Assembly: GCA_041846575.1 (NCBI GenBank)
Contig: JBGZFC010000049.1
Span: forward strand, 12,103 to 76,102
Direction: 5' to 3'
Source of the DNA: JBGZFC01 sp041846575
GTDB taxonomy: Bacteria > Bacteroidota > Bacteroidia > Bacteroidales > Dysgonomonadaceae
DNA: 64,000 nucleotides
Made by a program: the position numbers and the translations under genes. The notes under the pieces are model-generated. The model saw only the letters and a program-made list of their open reading frames with translations. It was not told the origin of the DNA and ran no database searches. Positions 41,211-50,718 of the stretch are shown in pieces (the first letter of the stretch is position 1; every line of letters begins with the position of its first letter).

Positions 41211-42281
41211 ATGGCGATTAATGAAAAATATATGGCTAGATGCTTGCAGTTGGCAAAAAGAGGGCTTGGGCAAACCAAGCTGAACCCGCTTGTTGGTGCA
41301 GTTATCGTGCATGAAGGTAGAATTATCGGCGAAGGGTTTCATCGAAAGTTTGGCGGAAAACATGCCGAGGTAAATGCGATAGATTCGGTAAAAGATAAGA
41401 GCCTGTTGTCAAAATCGACCATATATGTATCGTTAGAACCCTGTTCCCATTACGGGAAAACGCCTCCTTGCGCCCAACTGATTGTCAATCATAAAATTCC
41501 AAAAGTTGTAGTTGCGGTTTTAGACCCCAATCCGGTTGTTTCGGGCAGAGGTGTCGATGTTTTACGAGATAACGGTGTTGATGTTTCGTTGGGAATGTTA
41601 GAGGATGAAGCACGTGAGTTGAATCGGGTTTTCTTTGTAAATCAGATTTATAAACGACCATATATCACTCTGAAATGGGCAGAAAGCAGCGACGGATTTA
41701 TCGATATTATCAGAGAGGATAACAGAATATTGCCCACGAAACTATCTAATTCTATCACACAATGCCTGTCGCACAAACTAAGAACCGAGAATTCGGGCAT
41801 AATGGTCGGCACTAACACAGCTCTGAAAGATAATCCTCAACTGACGGCAAGAAAATGGTTTGGCGATAATCCTGTAAGAGTTGTGATTGACAAAGAGAAC
41901 AAAATACCGCACAATTTTTCGATTTTTAACGACCAATCCAAAACTATTGTTTTCACGCAAAATGTATCTGAAACAAATACTTATCCGAACGATAATGTGG
42001 TTGTAAAGCAGATAGATTTTTCGGGCGATACCAATAATCAAATTTTAAGTTGTTTATACGAAGAGGACATAAATTCGGTAATAATAGAGGGAGGAGCACA
42101 GTTGCTTACATCATTTATCGAGAAAAATATATGGGATGAGGCTTTCGTGGAAATTTCGGAAAAAAAACTTATAAAAGGCGTCAAGTCTCCCGTTATTACA
42201 GCCGAAAAACAGAACACTAAAACCTATTCAGGTTCCGTCAGAATTCATTTAAAGAATAAAATAACTCGAAATTTTCTTTAA
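41211..42281 (+). CDS. ribD: RibD bifunctional riboflavin biosynthesis deaminase/reductase
   Basis: 356 residues. The N-terminal deaminase has the zinc site HAEVNAID (51-58) with Cys78 and Cys87 in EPCSHYGKTPPC. The C-terminal reductase begins near 150 (ITLKWAESSDGFI) and contains a nucleotide-binding segment VIIEGGAQLL near 300. It carries out the second and third steps of riboflavin synthesis from GTP. No FMN riboswitch was seen upstream: only 33 bases separate it from divergent prmC. The ORF start at 41157 adds 18 residues antisense to the prmC start and is rejected. Confidence 0.95.
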   Translation: MAINEKYMARCLQLAKRGLGQTKLNPLVGAVIVHEGRIIGEGFHRKFGGKHAEVNAIDSVKDKSLLSKSTIYVSLEPCSHYGKTPPCAQLIVNHKIPKVVVAVLDPNPVVSGRGVDVLRDNGVDVSLGMLEDEARELNRVFFVNQIYKRPYITLKWAESSDGFIDIIREDNRILPTKLSNSITQCLSHKLRTENSGIMVGTNTALKDNPQLTARKWFGDNPVRVVIDKENKIPHNFSIFNDQSKTIVFTQNVSETNTYPNDNVVVKQIDFSGDTNNQILSCLYEEDINSVIIEGGAQLLTSFIEKNIWDEAFVEISEKKLIKGVKSPVITAEKQNTKTYSGSVRIHLKNKITRNFL

Positions 42282-42318
42282 ATACCTTTTTTAGTATGGT
42301 AATAGCCAAAAATATTTC

Positions 42319-42326
42319 TACTTTTG
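42319..42326 (+). promoter_or_regulatory. -7 box (TACTTTTG) for the DUF6242 gene
   Basis: Matches TAnnTTTG 44 bases before the ATG at 42371, in the 89-base gap after ribD. Confidence 0.5.
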
Positions 42327-42370
42327 TAGAGTTTAATTAAATTGTCCAGAACAATCTTTTTTTGAAACCA

Positions 42371-43822
42371 ATGACAATAAAATATCTATTTAAAAGTCTC
42401 ATTATTACAGCATTGTCTGTAGCATTATCTTCTTGTTTGGGCAAAGGCTCAGAAGAAACTGAAGTAGAATTATCGAGCGATGCACAAATTTATAGCATAT
42501 CTTTTACTTCTAAAACCGATTCGAACAAGGTACTGCCATCCACTTCTTTCACTATAGACCAGCTTAATAAAACAATATTTAACAGAGATTCGCTGCCATA
42601 TCTTTTTCACGTTGACAGCGTGAATTTGAATATTTCCGGCGTAAGTGCAGGAGCTTTATCAAAGATTGTAATCAATCTGAAAAATCCCGACAGCACTTAC
42701 ACCTGGAACATGAAAGATTCTGTATCATTTTCTCGATTAACATCCATTGAAACAACGGCTGCTGATAAAAAAACTGTTCGTTTGTATCAGTTTAAGGCAA
42801 ACATACATCAGCATGACCCAAATCTTATTCAATGGTTTCTTTTAGCTCAAAACTATCATAACACGAATACGATTGACACTCAAAAAACAGTACTAATCGA
42901 CAATAGATTCTTTACCTATTTTAAATCGGAAAACGTTATTCATGCAATGTCTTCGTTTGCTGATAACGGAAGAGAGTGGAACTCTGAAACCATTTCAGGA
43001 TTACCTGCAAATACTCGTATAAACAGCATAATCTCGTTTCAAAACAATTCGATAAGTGCTTGTTATGCTCTCGATGAGAATAACAACCTTTATAAATCGC
43101 TCAACGGATACTTTTGGACCCAATTGGAAACTCAATATCCTCTGATTTCTATTTATGGTAAACTTCCTTCTGCTATCGGTGATTTTGCAATTCTTACGGC
43201 AATAGAGTATGAAGGTGTAAAAAGATTTGCAAAAACCTCAGATTTCTCATCTTTTGAGGTGATGAATATTATCCCTAACGGAATTCCTATGTCCGATTTT
43301 GCATCATTAAGTATTGAAAATCCACACACATATTCGGCAAAATATATTATTTTGTCAGGAGGAACAAAAGAAGATGCAACAGAGAACAATCAAATATGGC
43401 TTTTACAAGAGAACAGAAATGAAATAAAAAATGTAGTAATTCCCAACCAATCAGGTTTCGATTTTCACAACAACACTCTGTTTTGGTACGACAACACTCT
43501 GTATCTGCTACTCAGACAGCAAATAGTAGTTGAAACTGAAGATAATAACGATGAAGGAAACAATGAAGGAGGCACCGGAATAGTAAAAAGAAGAGAGGGT
43601 GAGGAAATATACGAAAATGTGCTTTACACATCACCCGATTATGGATTGAGATGGTTTAAAACCGGAGAAAATCAGGTACTCCCGGAAGAGTTTGTCGATA
43701 GAACAAAAACCACTATAATAACGGATGATAAAAACTTTATATGGATATTCGGCGGAGTATCCGGCACGCAACAAATTTCAGAAGTGTGGCGAGGCAGGCT
43801 AAACAAATTGATAGTTAACTAA
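42371..43822 (+). CDS. DUF6242-like lipoprotein with beta-propeller
   Basis: 483 residues from the ATG at 42371; a TTG three codons earlier is the alternative. Lipoprotein signal ending LSSC near residue 22. An immunoglobulin-like N-terminal region (about 35-150) with DAQIYSISFTSKTD is followed by a propeller-type domain of short strands ending SEVWRGRLNKL, reminiscent of Kelch or sialidase-like repeats. I associate this pattern with DUF6242, a Bacteroidetes-specific family of unknown function. An acidic Asn/Glu/Gly-rich loop (EDNNDEGNNEGGTG) interrupts it near 395-412. It lies directly upstream of the porG-uppS-bamA block. Confidence 0.75.
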   Translation: MTIKYLFKSLIITALSVALSSCLGKGSEETEVELSSDAQIYSISFTSKTDSNKVLPSTSFTIDQLNKTIFNRDSLPYLFHVDSVNLNISGVSAGALSKIVINLKNPDSTYTWNMKDSVSFSRLTSIETTAADKKTVRLYQFKANIHQHDPNLIQWFLLAQNYHNTNTIDTQKTVLIDNRFFTYFKSENVIHAMSSFADNGREWNSETISGLPANTRINSIISFQNNSISACYALDENNNLYKSLNGYFWTQLETQYPLISIYGKLPSAIGDFAILTAIEYEGVKRFAKTSDFSSFEVMNIIPNGIPMSDFASLSIENPHTYSAKYIILSGGTKEDATENNQIWLLQENRNEIKNVVIPNQSGFDFHNNTLFWYDNTLYLLLRQQIVVETEDNNDEGNNEGGTGIVKRREGEEIYENVLYTSPDYGLRWFKTGENQVLPEEFVDRTKTTIITDDKNFIWIFGGVSGTQQISEVWRGRLNKLIVN

Positions 43823-43906
43823 CGATTTGTACTTTGCAAATAATTTAACCCATTTTTTTTCGTTAAGAAATAGATGTACATAGTTGTTTTGCAAATATAA
43901 ACAAAG

Positions 43907-44617
43907 ATGAAAAGATTAATTTCAATATTACTTATATTTTGGGGATGCTATCTGTTTATTTCACAAAAAACGATAGCTCAAGAGTATAAGTATGAGTTTG
44001 GAGCTTCTGCCGGTACAACTTTTTATATGGGCGACGCCAACAAAACCAAAATTCTTCAAAATCCCGGAGTAGCAGGAGGATTGTTTTTCAGACAAAACAT
44101 AAATTTTCACTGGGCAATAAAGGGAAGTTTGTCAGGTGGAACTATTTCGGGGAACAGTGCCAATAGCGGGTATATATTTCCGCACGAGAAAAATGCTTCG
44201 TTTAACAGAATCTTAGTCGATTTGGGTGGACAGATAGAATTTAACTTCTTCCCCTATAGCGATATGTACACTTATATGAACACTAAACGCTACACTCCTT
44301 ATATATTTACCGGAGCAGGGGCAACATTCGCTACGGGCAACAAATTGTTTTTCAACGGTTATGTCCCTATTGGTTTGGGATTTAAGTATAAATTGAAAAA
44401 TAGGCTAAACATAGGAGCGGAGTTTTCGCTTAAAAAACTTTTCGGCGATGATCTCGATGCACCCGAAAAAGATGCTGAGTGGAGTTTAGACGCACCTTAC
44501 GGAATTAAGAGCAGTTTCTTGAAAAATCAAGACTGGTACTCAATAACTATGATTTTTATAACATGGGATTTCGGCTTGAGGCAAGACCCGTGTTGCGGAC
44601 AACGCGATAAAAAATAA
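43907..44617 (+). CDS. porG: PorG-like outer-membrane protein of T9SS (DUF6089)
   Basis: 236 residues. Signal peptide at about 1-24 ending in AQ, then a predicted 8-stranded beta barrel with alternating hydrophobic strands such as EFGASAGTTFYMGDANKTK and YTPYIFTGAGATFATG. This DUF6089 protein lies directly upstream of uppS and bamA in Porphyromonas, where PorG is a T9SS outer-membrane protein contacting the PorK/PorN ring. The synteny is reproduced here, with 5 bases to uppS. Family and context together make the assignment good; secretion itself is not shown by sequence. Confidence 0.86.
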   Translation: MKRLISILLIFWGCYLFISQKTIAQEYKYEFGASAGTTFYMGDANKTKILQNPGVAGGLFFRQNINFHWAIKGSLSGGTISGNSANSGYIFPHEKNASFNRILVDLGGQIEFNFFPYSDMYTYMNTKRYTPYIFTGAGATFATGNKLFFNGYVPIGLGFKYKLKNRLNIGAEFSLKKLFGDDLDAPEKDAEWSLDAPYGIKSSFLKNQDWYSITMIFITWDFGLRQDPCCGQRDKK

Positions 44618-44622
44618 AAACT

Positions 44623-45372
44623 ATGCTTTCGTTAAAAGACTTAAAAAACAGACATATACCCGAGCATATTGCAATCATAATGGATGGCAATGGCAGATGG
44701 GCAAAGAGCAGAAATTTAGAGCGGGCAGAAGGACATCGTGAAGGTGTTACAGCTGTTCGTAAAACTGTGGAAGCAGCAGACGAAGCAGGTGTAAAATATT
44801 TAACTCTGTATGCATTTTCTACCGAAAATTGGAATAGACCAAATGAAGAGGTAGAGGCTTTGATGGAGCTGATGGTTTATGCAATAACAAGAGAGATTGA
44901 GAGTCTTAAGAAAAATGGAGTGAGATTGACTGTTATTGGTGATATAGACAGACTTCCTTCAAAAACAAGAAGTGTTTTGATTAATTGCATAGAAGAGACA
45001 TCAAACGGAAAAGGGCTGAATATGGTGCTCGCATTGAGCTACTCTTCTCGTTGGGAAATTACCGACGCGCTAAAGAGAATGAGTTTAGATGTGAAAACCG
45101 GCTTTTTGAAAGAAAATGAAATTACTGAAGAGAAAATTTCTGAATATCTGACAACAAAATCGATGCCCGACCCTGACTTGCTGATACGAACAGGCGGTGA
45201 ACTTAGAATAAGCAATTTCATGCTCTGGCAATTGGCATATACAGAACTATATTTTACAGACACTTATTGGCCCGATTTCGGACAAGAAGAGCTGTTTAAA
45301 GCAATATTAGAATATAACAATCGAGAAAGGAGATTTGGAAAAATCAGCGAACAACTAAACTCTGAAGAATAA
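44623..45372 (+). CDS. uppS: Isoprenyl (undecaprenyl diphosphate) synthase
   Basis: 249 residues. The cis-prenyltransferase motif HIAIIMDGNGRWAKSR covers 15-30, with catalytic Asp21. Later signatures include YAFSTENWNRP near 65, DLLIRTGGELRISNF near 187 and a C-terminal RRFG. It condenses farnesyl diphosphate with isopentenyl diphosphate to make the C55 carrier lipid for peptidoglycan and surface glycans. It is placed 5 bases after porG and 54 bases before bamA, so it is in the same envelope-biogenesis transcript. Confidence 0.96.
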   Translation: MLSLKDLKNRHIPEHIAIIMDGNGRWAKSRNLERAEGHREGVTAVRKTVEAADEAGVKYLTLYAFSTENWNRPNEEVEALMELMVYAITREIESLKKNGVRLTVIGDIDRLPSKTRSVLINCIEETSNGKGLNMVLALSYSSRWEITDALKRMSLDVKTGFLKENEITEEKISEYLTTKSMPDPDLLIRTGGELRISNFMLWQLAYTELYFTDTYWPDFGQEELFKAILEYNNRERRFGKISEQLNSEE

Positions 45373-45426
45373 TTAACTCAATAAACGTTTCAAAAAAAAT
45401 TTATATAGAAACGACAAAATACAACT

Positions 45427-48126
45427 ATGTTGAAGAAAAATTTCTTTTGGCTAACAATACTATTTACAATAGGATTCCACTCAATTACCTTTGGGCAAAA
45501 CGCTGTGCTTAACACCGTTATGGCTCATGTTGCAGATACAGTAAAAACAGCATCTACATCACATTCCGCAACAAGCGAAATAAATCCTGTAGTAAACTAC
45601 AGTATCGCACCGCGTAAATTTATCATTGCAGATATCGATGTTACGGGAATTGAAGGAACGATGTACGAAACACAGGAGTTTGTCTTAGTTGGTTTCTCCG
45701 GATTGGCTAAGGGACAAGAGATTCAAATACCGGGAGAAGATATTTCAAATGTCATAAAAAGATTCTGGAAACAGGGACTTTTTTCCGATGCTAAAATATT
45801 TCAAACTAAGATTGAAGGAGATAGCGTTTGGTTAGAAATAAGACTTACCGACCGTCCCCGTGTATCGGATATTCGTTTTAGAGGATTAAAAAAAGGAGAG
45901 CAAGAGGATATCGAAGCCAAAATTAGTGTAGTAAAAGGAAATCAAATTACGCCAAACCAAATAAAAACTGCAGAAACAATAATTAAAAATTATTTCAAGG
46001 AAAAAGGTTTTGGAGAAGCTGTAGTTTCCATTAATCAACGTCCGGATATTAGTGCAAAAAACCAAATTTTATTAGAAATCAATGTTGATAAAAAAGGAAA
46101 AATCAAAGTTAATAAGATAAATATCACAGGAAACGAATCGCTCAGTGATAGAAAGTTGAAGTGGACGATGAAGAAAACCAACGAAAAGGGCAATCTGTTG
46201 CATCTGTTCAGGTCTAAAAAGTTTGTTGACGATTTGTATGCCGAAGACAAAAAAAACATTATTAACAAATACCATGAGTATGGTTATAGAGATGCGGAGA
46301 TTATTCAGGATACGGTTTATAAACATGACGAAAAAAGTGTAAATATCAATATAAAAATCGAAGAGGGAGCACTTTATCATATTCGTTCTATAAATTGGGT
46401 GGGAAATACTCAGTATAACTCATACGATCTTAATAGAATTTTGAATATGAAAAATGGGGATATTTATAATCAGAAAAAACTTAACGAAAGATTGTTAACC
46501 GACGAAGATGCGGTAGTTAATCTATATCAGAATAGAGGTTATCTTTTCTCTCGTATAGACCCTATTGAGATTAATATTGAAAACGACTCGGTTGACTTAG
46601 AACTTCGTGTTATAGAAGGAACAAAGGCTACTATAAAAAATGTAACTATTCAAGGAAACGACAGACTTTATGAAAACGTTATCCGCAGAGAGTTGCGTAC
46701 AAAACCGGGAGCTGTATATAGCAAGGAAGATATAATTCGTTCAATCAGAGAGATTGCACAAACAGGACACTTCGATCCGGAAAACTTACAACCCGATATT
46801 ATTCCAAATCCTGAAGATGGAACGGTAAGTATAGGTTATCCGCTTACATCGAAAGGAAACGACCAGATAGAATTTTCTGCCGGATGGGGACCTACCGGAT
46901 TAGTCGGAAAATTGAGTTTGAAACTCAACAACTTCTCTTTAAAGAATATGTTTAATCCATCATCTTATAAAGGAATAATACCACAGGGAGAAGGACAGAC
47001 CCTTATCTTGAGTGCACAAACAAACGGAAGATATTATCAATCGTATCAATTCTCTTTTATCGAACCTTGGTTTGGAGGAAAAAGACCTAATAACTTTTCG
47101 TTAAATGGCTACTACTCAAGATTTACAGGATTAAGAAATGACCTGTTTCAACAAAATATGTACTACGATCCATATATGTATGGCGGCGGCATGTACAGCC
47201 CATATAATTATATGTATAATAACCAGATGTATGAACAAGCAATGATTAATTCGTTAGACCCGAGTCAGGTTTTTGAAATGATAGGTACTTCTATCGGTTA
47301 TGGTAAACGTTTAAATTGGCCCGACGACTACTTCTATGTGCAAGCCGAATTGGGTTATCAAAGATATAACTTGAAAAACTGGAGTAGAAGTTGGAATAAT
47401 TTTCCATTTACTACCGGAGCCAGCAATAGTGTATCTATAAACCTTACATTTGCACGAAACTCTACAGATAGTCCAATATATACACGTACAGGATCGCAGT
47501 TTTCTTTAAGTTTGAATGTTACCCCACCATATTCTCTTTTTGACAACATAGATTATGCAGCAATGGAAAACAGTAACCCGGACAAATATAAATGGAACGA
47601 ATATCACAAATGGAAATTCAAAGCAAGAACATACACATCGCTCACTTCAATGTCGATAACAAGAACTCCGGTTATAGCTACAAGAGTTGAATTCGGATTT
47701 TTAGGACATTACAATCGCAATAAGTTAACTCCGTTTGAAACATTCGAGGTGGGTGGAGACGGAATGTCAGGATACTCCACTTCTTTTGCAACCGAGCAAG
47801 TGGCATTGAGAGGATACGAAAACCAATCTATCGGTGTTCAGGCAAGAGCCTATACGAGATTAGGCTTAGAACTACGTTATCCGATAATTTTGAACCCCAA
47901 TACAACCGCTTATGTTCTCACATTTGTTGAAGCCGGCAATGCTTGGCGTAGGATAAATCAGTTCAACCCCTTCGACTTGAAACGTTCTGCCGGAGTAGGT
48001 GCACGTATATTCCTGCCTATGGTCGGTCTGATGGGTGTTGACTGGGCATACGGATTTGATCCGATACTCGGTGGCAGAAAAAACTCGGGAGGTAGGTTTT
48101 CTTTCGTTCTCGGGCAGGAATTTTAA
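45427..48126 (+). CDS. bamA: BamA outer-membrane protein assembly factor
   Basis: 899 residues. Signal peptide at about 1-24, then five POTRA domains from about 55 to 455, visible by recurring I-x-(N/G)-(I/V)-x-(I/W)-x-G-(N)-x motifs (for example INKINITGNESLSDR-like, VTIQGNDRLYEN). The C-terminal half is the 16-stranded barrel, ending with a terminal Phe (FVLGQEF). BamA inserts beta-barrel proteins into the outer membrane. A Tyr/Met/Asn-rich insertion at about 579-606 (YDPYMYGGGMYSPYN) lies in a barrel loop and is unusual. It is followed by two Skp-like genes, as in Porphyromonas. Confidence 0.95.
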   Translation: MLKKNFFWLTILFTIGFHSITFGQNAVLNTVMAHVADTVKTASTSHSATSEINPVVNYSIAPRKFIIADIDVTGIEGTMYETQEFVLVGFSGLAKGQEIQIPGEDISNVIKRFWKQGLFSDAKIFQTKIEGDSVWLEIRLTDRPRVSDIRFRGLKKGEQEDIEAKISVVKGNQITPNQIKTAETIIKNYFKEKGFGEAVVSINQRPDISAKNQILLEINVDKKGKIKVNKINITGNESLSDRKLKWTMKKTNEKGNLLHLFRSKKFVDDLYAEDKKNIINKYHEYGYRDAEIIQDTVYKHDEKSVNINIKIEEGALYHIRSINWVGNTQYNSYDLNRILNMKNGDIYNQKKLNERLLTDEDAVVNLYQNRGYLFSRIDPIEINIENDSVDLELRVIEGTKATIKNVTIQGNDRLYENVIRRELRTKPGAVYSKEDIIRSIREIAQTGHFDPENLQPDIIPNPEDGTVSIGYPLTSKGNDQIEFSAGWGPTGLVGKLSLKLNNFSLKNMFNPSSYKGIIPQGEGQTLILSAQTNGRYYQSYQFSFIEPWFGGKRPNNFSLNGYYSRFTGLRNDLFQQNMYYDPYMYGGGMYSPYNYMYNNQMYEQAMINSLDPSQVFEMIGTSIGYGKRLNWPDDYFYVQAELGYQRYNLKNWSRSWNNFPFTTGASNSVSINLTFARNSTDSPIYTRTGSQFSLSLNVTPPYSLFDNIDYAAMENSNPDKYKWNEYHKWKFKARTYTSLTSMSITRTPVIATRVEFGFLGHYNRNKLTPFETFEVGGDGMSGYSTSFATEQVALRGYENQSIGVQARAYTRLGLELRYPIILNPNTTAYVLTFVEAGNAWRRINQFNPFDLKRSAGVGARIFLPMVGLMGVDWAYGFDPILGGRKNSGGRFSFVLGQEF

Positions 48127-48260
48127 AACAACAACTATTTGACAATATTTAACCGGCAAAATATAAACATATTGACAACTTCAGCATCTTTTATTTTGTA
48201 TAGGTTCAAAATAACTTAATATAAAAATCAAATTAGTATAAACATTAATAATTTTATAAA

Positions 48261-48773
48261 ATGAAAAAGAGAATATCGCTAATCGGATTCTTTCTGATAA
48301 TGTTCGTCTCCGGAACTTTTGCACAAAAGTATGCACTTATTGATATGGAGTTTATACTCGGTAAAATACCTTCTTACGAAAACGGAAATCGTCAACTTGA
48401 AAATGTATCTAAACAGTGGCAAGCCGAAATAGATAAAAAGGCTAACGAGGTGGAAGCTATGTATAAAAAATATCAGGCAGACCTTGTTTTCCTGGCAGGA
48501 GAAGCTAAAACCGCGAGAGAAAACGAGATTGTAGCTAAAGAGAATGAAATATCTACACTGAGAAACAAATATTTTGGTCCCGAAGGCGAACTTTTTAAAA
48601 GACGACAAGCCTTTATGAAGCCTATTCAAGACGATATTTACAATGCCGTAAAAGAGATTGCAACAGCCAACGGCTATCAGGTAGTAGTAGATAGAGCATC
48701 GGCAACGTCTATTATTTTTGCATCTCCAAGCATAGATATAAGCAATCAGGTTCTGTCAAAATTAGGATATTAA
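48261..48773 (+). CDS. OmpH/Skp-family periplasmic chaperone (first copy)
   Basis: 170 residues. Signal peptide at about 1-21, a short beta segment YALIDMEFILGKIPSYE, a long helical hairpin (about 45-115) that forms the tentacle of Skp, and the returning C-terminal strands VVVDRASATSIIF. Skp holds unfolded outer-membrane proteins in transit to BamA, encoded 134 bases upstream. A second copy follows. No perfect -7 box precedes it, so it may be read through from bamA. Confidence 0.92.
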   Translation: MKKRISLIGFFLIMFVSGTFAQKYALIDMEFILGKIPSYENGNRQLENVSKQWQAEIDKKANEVEAMYKKYQADLVFLAGEAKTARENEIVAKENEISTLRNKYFGPEGELFKRRQAFMKPIQDDIYNAVKEIATANGYQVVVDRASATSIIFASPSIDISNQVLSKLGY

Positions 48774-48786
48774 GCGAAAAAAGTAT

Positions 48787-48794
48787 TAACTTTG
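48787..48794 (+). promoter_or_regulatory. -7 box (TAACTTTG) between the two ompH genes
   Basis: A perfect TAnnTTTG match lies 49 bases before the second ompH ATG. This would allow the second chaperone to be made independently of the first. Confidence 0.45.
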
Positions 48795-48843
48795 TAGCCT
48801 ATTTAAAAGAGAATCAAACAAAATTAAATTTTATAATATTGAT

Positions 48844-49347
48844 ATGACAAAAAAATTAATCACACTACTTTTTGTGTTAGCACCGCTTTTTGTTTTTGCA
48901 CAAGACAAAATCGCATTTATTAATTCTCAAGAGGTTTTCAATGCTATGCCTGAGTTGGCAGATATAGAGTCGCAATTGACTAAAAAACAAGAACAGATAA
49001 CAAAAGACGGACAAGCTATTGTTGATGAATTCAATAAAAAAGCCGAAGAATTTCAAAAAAATGCAGCTACATTAAGCGAAACAGCCAAAGCTGACCAACA
49101 AAAACAGTTAGACCAATTGAATGAAAGATATCAACTTTTTGTTCAAAACAGTCAAAAAGAGTCACAAGAACTTCAACAAAAACTGTTGGCTCCCGTTTAT
49201 CAAAAAATAAATGATGCTATAAAAGCAGTTGGTGAAGAAAAAGGATTTACCTATATTTTTGACCTTGCTGCCGGTACTATTTTGTATCACAGCACTACGG
49301 CAACAGATGCTACTGCTTTTGTAAAAGCTAAATTAGGCATTAAATAA
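48844..49347 (+). CDS. OmpH/Skp-family periplasmic chaperone (second copy)
   Basis: 167 residues. Signal peptide at about 1-19 (ending FVFAQ), then KIAFINSQEVFNAMPELADIESQ, a helical hairpin rich in Gln, Lys and Glu (about 40-115) and the C-terminal strand region FTYIFDLAAGTILYHS. Same domain plan as the preceding gene but only moderately similar, so the duplication is old. Paired Skp genes behind bamA are usual in Bacteroidales. A strong terminator follows. Confidence 0.92.
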   Translation: MTKKLITLLFVLAPLFVFAQDKIAFINSQEVFNAMPELADIESQLTKKQEQITKDGQAIVDEFNKKAEEFQKNAATLSETAKADQQKQLDQLNERYQLFVQNSQKESQELQQKLLAPVYQKINDAIKAVGEEKGFTYIFDLAAGTILYHSTTATDATAFVKAKLGIK

Positions 49348-49386
49348 GTAAATAAGATAGTAAGGATTACTTTCGGAATATAAAAG

Positions 49387-49430
49387 AAATCAGTTTGATA
49401 TGGCGCAATAGCCTGTCAAACTGATTTTTT
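49387..49430 (+). terminator. Terminator of the porG-bamA-ompH block
   Basis: A perfect 12-bp stem (49387-49398 with 49416-49427), extended inside by GGC/GCC (49402-49404 with 49411-49413), followed by a run of six T residues. It lies 40 bases after the second ompH stop. Confidence 0.88.
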
Positions 49431-49717
49431 CGTAATAACCATACTTTGTTGCTTTAATTATAATAGATTATTGCTGTCCGATTAATATTTTCATCTTAAT
49501 CTGAATGATTTATAGAAAACGATTTTCGTAATCATTCCTGATAAATGGCTTGGAAACTTCACCTATTCAGGCAATACAATATTATTTTATCAAACAGCAA
49601 TAATAATAAATAACTATTTTGGATTATTTTTTACTTAATAAACTCAAAAAACAAGAATATTACACCCTTTTTTGAACTAATTCGTAATATAAATGTTTTA
49701 AAGCTGCACATTTTTTG
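49431..49717. other. Spacer between ompH and fabI with a repeat copy
   Basis: With the terminator this non-coding gap spans 442 bases (49348-49789). The 35-base repeat (ATTGCTGTCCGATTAATATT at 49469-49488, continuing to 49500) is the best copy in the window together with that at 19.6 kb. A TTTTATCAAACAGCAATAAT fragment follows near 49586. No gene is seen. Confidence 0.6.
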
Positions 49718-49725
49718 TATTTTTG
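49718..49725 (+). promoter_or_regulatory. -7 box (TATTTTTG) for fabI
   Basis: Matches TAnnTTTG, 64 bases before the ATG at 49790. It lies inside the longer open frame that begins at 49715, which rules out that start. Confidence 0.5.
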
Positions 49726-49789
49726 TGCAGTTTCTCAATATAAGGACTCTTTTCATAGATTTCTTGTGGAACATCAAAAAGTAATAAAT

Positions 49790-50647
49790 ATGAATCACAA
49801 CTTATTAAAAGGTAAACGAGGCATTATTTTTGGAGCGCTTAACGAACAATCAATTGCCTGGAAAGTGGCTGAACGTGCCGTTGAAGAAGGAGCCGTAATA
49901 ACATTATCAAACACGCCTGTGGCAGTGCGAATGGGTGATACAAATAAACTGGGAGAAAAACTCAATGCCGAAATTCTTCCTGCCGATGCTACTAATGTGG
50001 ACGATTTGGATATGGTTTTTGCCAAATCGATGGAGATTTTAGGCGGAAAAATCGATTTCGTACTACACTCTATCGGTATGTCGCCAAACGTGCGAAAGAA
50101 ACGCACTTACGATGATTTGGATTATGATATGCTACTAAAAACATTAGATATATCAGCAATATCATTTCATAAAATGTTGCAAGTTGCAAGAAAACTCGAT
50201 GCAATTGAGCGTAACGGTTCTATTCTTGCACTTACATACGTAGCTGCACAACGTGTATTTTACGGATACAACGATATGGCAGACGCAAAAGCGTTGCTCG
50301 AATCGATTACCCGCAGTTTCGGTTATATATATGGTCGCGAAAAAGGAGTCAGAGTAAACACTATCTCGCAATCGCCTACTATGACTACCGCCGGAAGCGG
50401 AGTAAAAGGCATGGAAGATTTGATGGATTTTGCAGAACGCATGTCGCCAATCGGCAATGCAAGTGCAGATGATTGTGCAGATTACTGCATTGTTATGTTT
50501 TCTGATCTTACTCGTAAAGTTACCATGCAAAACCTTTACAACGATGGAGGTTTCTCTTCAATGGGTATGAGCCTTCGTGCAATGAAGCAATACAGCAACG
50601 GATTAGACGAATTCAGAGATGAAGGAGGAAATATTATCTACGGATAA
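49790..50647 (+). CDS. fabI: FabI enoyl-ACP reductase
   Basis: 285 residues, an SDR enzyme of the divergent FabI class. The N-terminus GKRGIIFGALNEQSIAWKVA (8-27) has the FabI-type NADH-binding pattern, followed by HSIGMSP near 95. The catalytic Tyr-x6-Lys is in YGYNDMADAKALLE near 155-165. It reduces trans-2-enoyl-ACP in the last step of each fatty-acid elongation cycle and is the target class of triclosan. The ORF start at 49715 is excluded by the promoter. A strong terminator follows, so it is monocistronic. Confidence 0.95.
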   Translation: MNHNLLKGKRGIIFGALNEQSIAWKVAERAVEEGAVITLSNTPVAVRMGDTNKLGEKLNAEILPADATNVDDLDMVFAKSMEILGGKIDFVLHSIGMSPNVRKKRTYDDLDYDMLLKTLDISAISFHKMLQVARKLDAIERNGSILALTYVAAQRVFYGYNDMADAKALLESITRSFGYIYGREKGVRVNTISQSPTMTTAGSGVKGMEDLMDFAERMSPIGNASADDCADYCIVMFSDLTRKVTMQNLYNDGGFSSMGMSLRAMKQYSNGLDEFRDEGGNIIYG

Positions 50648-50686
50648 GTTTTAAATAAATACTTTTTTGGATTTTTCTCTTTAAAG

Positions 50687-50718
50687 CGGTGGTTTTAGTT
50701 TTAAAATCACCGTTTTTT
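50687..50718 (+). terminator. Terminator of fabI
   Basis: An 11-bp stem with one G-T wobble (50687-50697 with 50702-50712), a 4-base loop and six T residues. It begins 40 bases after the fabI stop. Confidence 0.88.

Noticed and set aside
43822..43906. Promoter boxes TACTTTG and TGTTTTG before porG
   Set aside because: Each is one base short of TAnnTTTG, so they were not listed as promoters.
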